Both the position numbers and the translations under genes were made by a program. A DNA stretch of 17,598 nt, taken from the NCBI GenBank assembly GCA_902495085.1, contig CABUWA010000025.1, forward strand, positions 1 through 17,598. Reading direction: 5' to 3'. Each line of letters opens with the position of its first letter. The first letter of the stretch is position 1. This document shows, piece after piece, positions 13,557-17,598 of the stretch. The notes under the pieces are model-generated. The model was not told the origin of the DNA. It made no database searches and worked only from the letters and a program-made list of their open reading frames with translations. The stretch comes from an uncultured Collinsella sp. (GTDB lineage Bacteria > Actinomycetota > Coriobacteriia > Coriobacteriales > Coriobacteriaceae).

Positions 13557-14357
13557 CTAGCGCTGCGCCCGAAGTCGATTTGCACAGCTGATATACAGAG
13601 CGTTAACCGCGCTTTGTAGGCTCATGCCCTCAACCAAGGCGGTCGAGTACTCGCTGATTGACTCCGCGCTCACGGGTAGCAAGAGCTCGCGCGCCCCGTT
13701 GTTATCGAATGTCATGTTGCTCGATATCCAAATAACGCGGCAACCTCGCCGCTTGGCCTCAACGTAAAGATTGAAGATATGGCTCGTCTTCCCTGAGAAC
13801 GATACAAAGATGGCTAGATCGTCGGGTTGGAGCAGACAGAGCGACGTCTCCTGTCCCTTGACGGAGCCAAATGAGAAGCACAGTCGGTTTACGCGGCTCA
13901 GCTTTTCGCAGAGTGAGCGGGCGACGAGATTGGAGAATGAGCTTCCGTATACGTAGACATTTTGCGCATCGAGAAGCCAGTCAACGGCCCGCTCGAGTCG
14001 ATCTTCAGTGAGCAGGCGTTTTGTTTCAAGCAAAGAGGTCTCTACGATATCGAAATACCAGGGTATATCGATTTGCTTATGAGCCCTTGCCTCGGTTGTC
14101 TCACGCTGGAGCCAAGCGTTGAAGTCGTCAACTTGCTCTTTGAACGATCGAAAGCTCGAGCCGTTTACGCGCCTGCAGAAGCGCGAGATGGTCGCGGGCG
14201 ATGTATTGCACGCGCGGGCAAGTTCTTCTATTGAGAGCTCTGGGACCTCGTCGTGATGGGAAAGGGCGTAGAGTGCGATGTGGGCGTCAAGGCTGCCGCC
14301 CTTCTCGACGTCTTCGATACAAGACCTGAGGTTCGAATAGACCTCGTACATCGACAT
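13557..14357 (-). CDS. RpiR-family transcriptional regulator of module 2
   Basis: A 266-residue regulator with an N-terminal RpiR HTH (about 20-80: LSIEELARACNTSPATISRF, then CRRVNGSSFRSFKE) and a SIS domain (about 130-240) carrying YVYGSS (135-140) and FVSFSGKTSH (184-193). The ATG at 14357 has GGAG eight bases upstream. It lies downstream of, and on the same strand as, the GH4-PTS pair of module 2, separated from it by a perfect 12-bp hairpin. It may therefore be made by read-through or from a small promoter of its own. It is clearly diverged from the module 1 regulator, so the two modules probably answer to different effectors. Confidence 0.85.
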   Translation of the reverse strand: MSMYEVYSNLRSCIEDVEKGGSLDAHIALYALSHHDEVPELSIEELARACNTSPATISRFCRRVNGSSFRSFKEQVDDFNAWLQRETTEARAHKQIDIPWYFDIVETSLLETKRLLTEDRLERAVDWLLDAQNVYVYGSSFSNLVARSLCEKLSRVNRLCFSFGSVKGQETSLCLLQPDDLAIFVSFSGKTSHIFNLYVEAKRRGCRVIWISSNMTFDNNGARELLLPVSAESISEYSTALVEGMSLQSAVNALYISCANRLRAQR

Positions 14358-14376
14358 TCAAATCACTCCAAACAAT

Positions 14377-14412
14377 AATGCTCCGGAGCGGATATGCCAT
14401 CTCCGGAGCATT
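14377..14412 (-). terminator. Terminator between module 2 permease and its regulator
   Basis: AATGCTCCGGAG and CTCCGGAGCATT form a perfect 12-bp stem with a 12-base loop. On the minus strand ATTGTTTGG follows. The half-arm CTCCGGAG is itself palindromic. It lies 22 bases past the permease stop and 20 bases before the regulator start, so it can both end the operon and limit regulator expression. Confidence 0.75.
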
Positions 14413-14434
14413 GTGGTGAAGCTATGGGACGGAT

Positions 14435-16015
14435 TTATTCCATGCCCAAGTATTCTCTCATTTCGACTTTGTAGACAGAAGCTTTATTGCCGTAAACGAT
14501 CTGAACACCGCCGCCAACGTGCACGATGGCGCTGGCGCCGAGGTCTTTGGTGAAGACGCTATCGTCCTTGACCAGGGCGGTGTCTTTGAGGCTGAGCCTC
14601 AGGCGGGTGAAGCAGGCGTTGACACCCGAGATGTTATCGGCGCCGCCCACGGCTTCCACGATCTGCGGGATGAGGTCGCTTACCTGGACAGGTGCTTTGG
14701 GGTCGATGGCCGACGTGTCATCCGCTGTCTGCGTGTCATCATCCTCGCGGCCCGGGGTTTTGAGGTCAAATTTCTTGATAAAGGTGCGGAACAGCACGTA
14801 ATAGATCCCGAAGTAAGCGATGCCGAGCGGAATAAGCCAGAACCAGTTGGAGCCTTTGTCGGCGTTCATGATGCCGTTGAAGATCCACGAGAGGAGCGGT
14901 CCGCCGAAGGCGGAAGGCCCGGGCACGTTGAACTGTACCAGGTAGGTGAGTACATACGCGATGCCGCACAGCAGGGCGTGGACCACGTAGAGTACGGGCG
15001 CTACAAAGAGGAAGGAGTACTCGAGCGGTTCGGTTATGCCCATGATGGCGGCCGGAATGACGGCGGCGATCATGAGGGAGCCGACCTTCTTTTTATTCTC
15101 GGGACGGGCACAGTGGTAGATGGCGAGCGCCGCTGCGGGCAGGCCGCACATGGCGAACAGCACCTTGCCGTTCATGACGTATTTTGAGATGTCGATGTCG
15201 TACATCATGCCGGGCGTGTTGAGCATGGCGTTGTAGATGTTGACAGCGCCCTCGACGGTCTGGCCGTCAACCTGGATGCTACCGCCCAGAGAAGTGAAGA
15301 AAAACGGCAGGTAGATGAAATGGTGCAGGCCGAAGGGCAGAAGCATGCGCTCGGAGAAGCCATAGATGAACGCGCCAAACACCCCGGTGGAATCGATGAG
15401 TGTCGAGGCGGCCTTTAGGCCGGTTTGCACAAACGGAAACACGAAGGCGAGCGCAACGCCCACTAGGCTCGCGAAAACGACGGTGAGGGCGGGGACGCAG
15501 CGTGTACCGTTGAAGATGCCGAGCACCGGCGGAAGCTGCACCTTATAGAATCGGTTGTGGATCCACGCGACTACCAAGCCGATGATGATGCCGCCGAATA
15601 CGCCGGTGTCGAGTGTGGTTACGCCCAGGATGGCGTTCTGACCGGTCTGCAGGTTGGCGGGATCGATGATGCCCAGCAGGATAAGCAGCTGACCCATGAT
15701 CGTGTTCATGGTCATGTAGCCGATGAAGCCTGAGAGTGCGGCGGTCGCCTTCTCGGCCTTGGCGTAACCGTAGGCGATGCAGATCGCAAAGAGAACCGAG
15801 ATGTTACCATTGATAACGTTGCCGGCTGCTTTGATGAGTGTGCTAAAGATCACCATCGGCTCGGTGCCCAAAAGCGGGCAGAGCGAGATGAGGTTAGCAT
15901 TGGAAAGGGCGGAGCCCAGACCGACCAAAATGCCGGAAACGGGCAGGAGGAGGACCGGCGCCATGAGCACCTTGCCGAGTCTCTGGAACTCGCTGTAGAG
16001 CTTGCTTTCTTTCAT
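14435..16015 (-). CDS. PTS IICB permease, glucose/alpha-glucoside type (module 2)
   Basis: A 526-residue paralogue of the module 1 permease, collinear without gaps for at least the first 120 residues. IIC marks are LLPFGLHHFIYLPFFF and GITEPLEYSFLF. The linker is longer and Asp/Thr-rich (GREDDDTQTADD). The IIB domain has its phosphorylated Cys in NACFTRLR (C468). No IIA domain is present. AAGGA precedes the ATG by five bases. The gene starts 24 bases after the GH4 stop, so the two are cotranscribed. The differences from module 1 fall mainly in the periplasmic loop after GGSIQVDGQTVEG and in the linker, which may reflect a different sugar. Confidence 0.92.
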   Translation of the reverse strand: MKESKLYSEFQRLGKVLMAPVLLLPVSGILVGLGSALSNANLISLCPLLGTEPMVIFSTLIKAAGNVINGNISVLFAICIAYGYAKAEKATAALSGFIGYMTMNTIMGQLLILLGIIDPANLQTGQNAILGVTTLDTGVFGGIIIGLVVAWIHNRFYKVQLPPVLGIFNGTRCVPALTVVFASLVGVALAFVFPFVQTGLKAASTLIDSTGVFGAFIYGFSERMLLPFGLHHFIYLPFFFTSLGGSIQVDGQTVEGAVNIYNAMLNTPGMMYDIDISKYVMNGKVLFAMCGLPAAALAIYHCARPENKKKVGSLMIAAVIPAAIMGITEPLEYSFLFVAPVLYVVHALLCGIAYVLTYLVQFNVPGPSAFGGPLLSWIFNGIMNADKGSNWFWLIPLGIAYFGIYYVLFRTFIKKFDLKTPGREDDDTQTADDTSAIDPKAPVQVSDLIPQIVEAVGGADNISGVNACFTRLRLSLKDTALVKDDSVFTKDLGASAIVHVGGGVQIVYGNKASVYKVEMREYLGME

Positions 16016-16039
16016 GATGTTCCTTCGATGCGCGGGGAG

Positions 16040-17365
16040 TTAGGACAGGGTCGGCCAATAATCGCCGTTCGCTTCGATCAGGTCGTCGAGGATTTGGCGC
16101 GCGACGGTAGTCGAAGGGACGGTCTTGTTGATTGCGATGGCTTCGAGCGCCTTCTGGTAGGAATGCTCGTAATATGCGTCGACGGCGAGCTTCTCACTGG
16201 CATTCTGCTCTTCGATAAGACCCTTGTAAAAGGTGGGGATAGCAGGCTGGCTGATGGGTTCGGGGCCCCAAGAGCGCAGGTAGGCGGGAACCTCGACCAT
16301 GGCGTCGTCGGGCAGATTGGGGATGGCACCGTTATTCTCGACGATTACGAGATAACGTTCGCACTTGTTGTAGGCGATAGAGGCGGCTGCGTCGACGATA
16401 AAGTCGCCAAAGACCGTGAAGCTCTGTACGGGGCTCTTGTAATTGGCAGGATCTGCCAGGTACTTGTCGTGCTCGGCAAACATCTCCTTCTCGCGTCCGT
16501 TGATGACGTTGTCGGCGCGCGTCCAGTTGGGGTCCATGTCATCTGCCATGTCTTTGGAGTACAGGTAGTACTGCAGGTAGCTGTTGGGCAGATACTCGGG
16601 ATAGTCCTTCACAATCTTGACGTATTGACCCCAGGTGTGCATCCAGTCCTTGTCCTTGTGATGCTTGTCGCTCACGGCCATGCCGTGCTCGAGAATCATC
16701 TGACGGAGCTCCGGCAGACGATCGCGTCCCTGCTTGTCGTAGATTTTGGTAAACCAGCCAAAGTGATTGAGTCCAAAATACATGGGGTCGATATCGCGCC
16801 AGCTGGGAAGTCCGAGCATCTTAGAGTACGAGAGCAAGATAGCCGTGGGCATATCGCAGATGTTAAGGATATGGTCGTTGTTAAACTCGCGACGTGTGGC
16901 CTCGGCGACAACTGCGGCGGGGTTGGAATAGTTGAGGATCCAGGCGTCTGGACTGTATTTCTTGGCGTAGCGTACGAGGTCGAAGACGCCGGGGATGGAC
17001 CTGATGCCATAGGAGACCGAACCGCCGGCGCCGCAGGTTTCCTGTCCCACGCAACCGTACTTGAGAGGGATGCGCTCGTCCTGGCGACGCATCTGAAGGC
17101 CACCCTGGCGGATTTGTGCGAAGACGAAGTCGACATCGGTGAATGCCTTTTCGGGATCGGTCGTCACGACAACTTCGATGTCAGGAGCTTCCTGCTCGAT
17201 GAACTGCTTCATGATGTCGTAGACGAGATGCATGCGCTTCTCGTCGATGTCGTACAGGGCGAGTTTGCGCAGCGGCAATTCGTTTTTCTTCTGCAATAGG
17301 CTCTGGATGATGCCGGGAGTGTGGGTGCTGCCGGCGCCGGCGATTACAACTGCTTTCTTGTCCAT
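16040..17365 (-). CDS. GH4 6-phospho-alpha-glucosidase (module 2)
   Basis: A 441-residue family GH4 enzyme, the same length as its module 1 paralogue but clearly diverged. The Rossmann motif VVIAGAGSTHTPG lies at 6-18. The metal ligands are C170 and H201 (ICDMP and GLNHFGWF), with D171 as the likely acid. CDMP is the form found in characterised 6-phospho-alpha-glucosidases (GlvA/MalH), so the alpha assignment is firmer here than for module 1. SYLQYYLYS carries the candidate base tyrosine. AAAGGGG stands eight bases before the ATG. It is the first gene of the leftward module and feeds on the phosphorylated product of the permease that follows. Confidence 0.92.
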   Translation of the reverse strand: MDKKAVVIAGAGSTHTPGIIQSLLQKKNELPLRKLALYDIDEKRMHLVYDIMKQFIEQEAPDIEVVVTTDPEKAFTDVDFVFAQIRQGGLQMRRQDERIPLKYGCVGQETCGAGGSVSYGIRSIPGVFDLVRYAKKYSPDAWILNYSNPAAVVAEATRREFNNDHILNICDMPTAILLSYSKMLGLPSWRDIDPMYFGLNHFGWFTKIYDKQGRDRLPELRQMILEHGMAVSDKHHKDKDWMHTWGQYVKIVKDYPEYLPNSYLQYYLYSKDMADDMDPNWTRADNVINGREKEMFAEHDKYLADPANYKSPVQSFTVFGDFIVDAAASIAYNKCERYLVIVENNGAIPNLPDDAMVEVPAYLRSWGPEPISQPAIPTFYKGLIEEQNASEKLAVDAYYEHSYQKALEAIAINKTVPSTTVARQILDDLIEANGDYWPTLS

Positions 17366-17425
17366 GTGGTAAACCCCTTTCGTGTGGATTGACCATTTCA
17401 GACTACGAAAGCTTTACCTGCGATT

Positions 17426-17456
17426 CTATCGATTTTCAGATTGCGAAAAACGATAG
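17426..17456. promoter_or_regulatory. Near-perfect 31-bp palindrome, candidate operator of module 2
   Basis: CTATCGATTTTC (17426-17437) and GAAAAACGATAG (17445-17456) match as inverted arms at 11 of 12 positions around a 7-base spacer. It lies 61 bases upstream of the GH4 start, where a promoter is expected. No T tract follows, so it is an operator rather than a terminator. The module 2 RpiR protein is the obvious candidate to bind it. Confidence 0.6.
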
Positions 17457-17472
17457 CGATAATCTTAACAGG

Positions 17473-17598
17473 ATGCGTTTTGCGTGGTTAAATAGCGCCG
17501 GGAAAGATGTTGACTTGGGCGGCGGGCGACGTGTTGCATGGCTGCAGGAGCGAACGCCAGGCGGTCAAAAGATGGTGGCCGGTGCTGCGTCTTTTGGC
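17473..17598 (+). CDS. Possible 5' end of a divergent gene (open to window edge)
   Basis: An ATG at 17473 opens MRFAWLNSAGKDVDLGGGRR and stays open for 42 codons to the window edge. The ribosome site is poor (AACAGG touches the ATG) and I recognise no family. An ATG at 17507 in another frame is also open to the edge, so the assignment is weak. Confidence 0.22.
   Translation, partial: MRFAWLNSAGKDVDLGGGRRVAWLQERTPGGQKMVAGAASFG

Noticed and set aside
14519..15187. 222-codon rightward frame inside the module 2 permease
   Set aside because: It is antisense to conserved IIC and IIB motifs and has no features of its own.
16028..17299. 423-codon open frame antisense to the module 2 GH4 gene
   Set aside because: It mirrors the GH4 coding bias; the sense protein has all catalytic motifs.
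1..17598. tRNA or rRNA gene as integration target
   Set aside because: No cloverleaf or rRNA sequence was recognised at either element end; the right junction is explained by the phosphatase gene instead.

Overview
The window joins two kinds of DNA. Positions about 200-9240 are a lower-GC accessory region with the hallmarks of a small integrated element. Positions about 9241-17598 are higher-GC backbone carrying two sugar-uptake operons. The glucosidase/PTS gene sets, RpiR regulators and codon use fit a gut anaerobe of the Coriobacteriia (Collinsella-like). That assignment is inference from gene content; no database was searched.

Left part. The first 52 bases look like the 3' end of a rightward gene. 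Next come candidate integrase arm sites and a leftward Tn916-family tyrosine integrase (274-1470). They are followed by a zinc-ribbon membrane protein (1772-2908), a 667-bp gene-poor stretch with a 141-bp imperfect inverted repeat, a serine recombinase preceded by a res-like repeat cluster (3499-4229), and an AT-rich stretch leading to a winged-helix phage/plasmid-type protein with a TTG start (4648-5637). A leftward cargo cluster (8606 down to 5763) encodes a small zinc-ribbon protein, an Asp/Ser-rich anchored protein, a lipoprotein and a membrane coiled-coil protein with a C-terminal Cys/His module. No conjugation, replication or resistance genes are recognisable, so the element looks mobilisable or degenerate.

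Right junction. At 9232-9285 a leftward start codon with a Shine-Dalgarno opens MQRLLFICHGNICRSTW-stop. This is the unmistakable N-terminus of a low-molecular-weight protein-tyrosine phosphatase, cut off inside its catalytic P-loop where the element begins. A diverged copy of the same junction lies 1399 bp to the left (7813-7865). Its differences from the first, within the C-H-G-N codons, sit at third codon positions, as expected if it came from another allele of the same target gene. This suggests an element family that integrates into the phosphatase P-loop codons, with a nested or tandem remnant. The 3' half of the phosphatase gene is not seen in the window.

Right part. There are two paralogous alpha-glucoside modules facing tail to tail. 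Module 1 is an RpiR regulator (leftward, 9346-10095), a GH4 6-phospho-alpha-glucosidase (10394-11719) and a PTS IICB permease (11802-13364). Module 2 is a GH4 enzyme (17365-16040), a PTS IICB (16015-14435) and an RpiR regulator (14357-13557), all leftward. Each permease would import and phosphorylate a disaccharide with the help of EI, HPr and an IIA encoded elsewhere. The partner GH4 enzyme would then hydrolyse the phosphorylated sugar, and the RpiR proteins probably sense a phosphosugar through their SIS domains.
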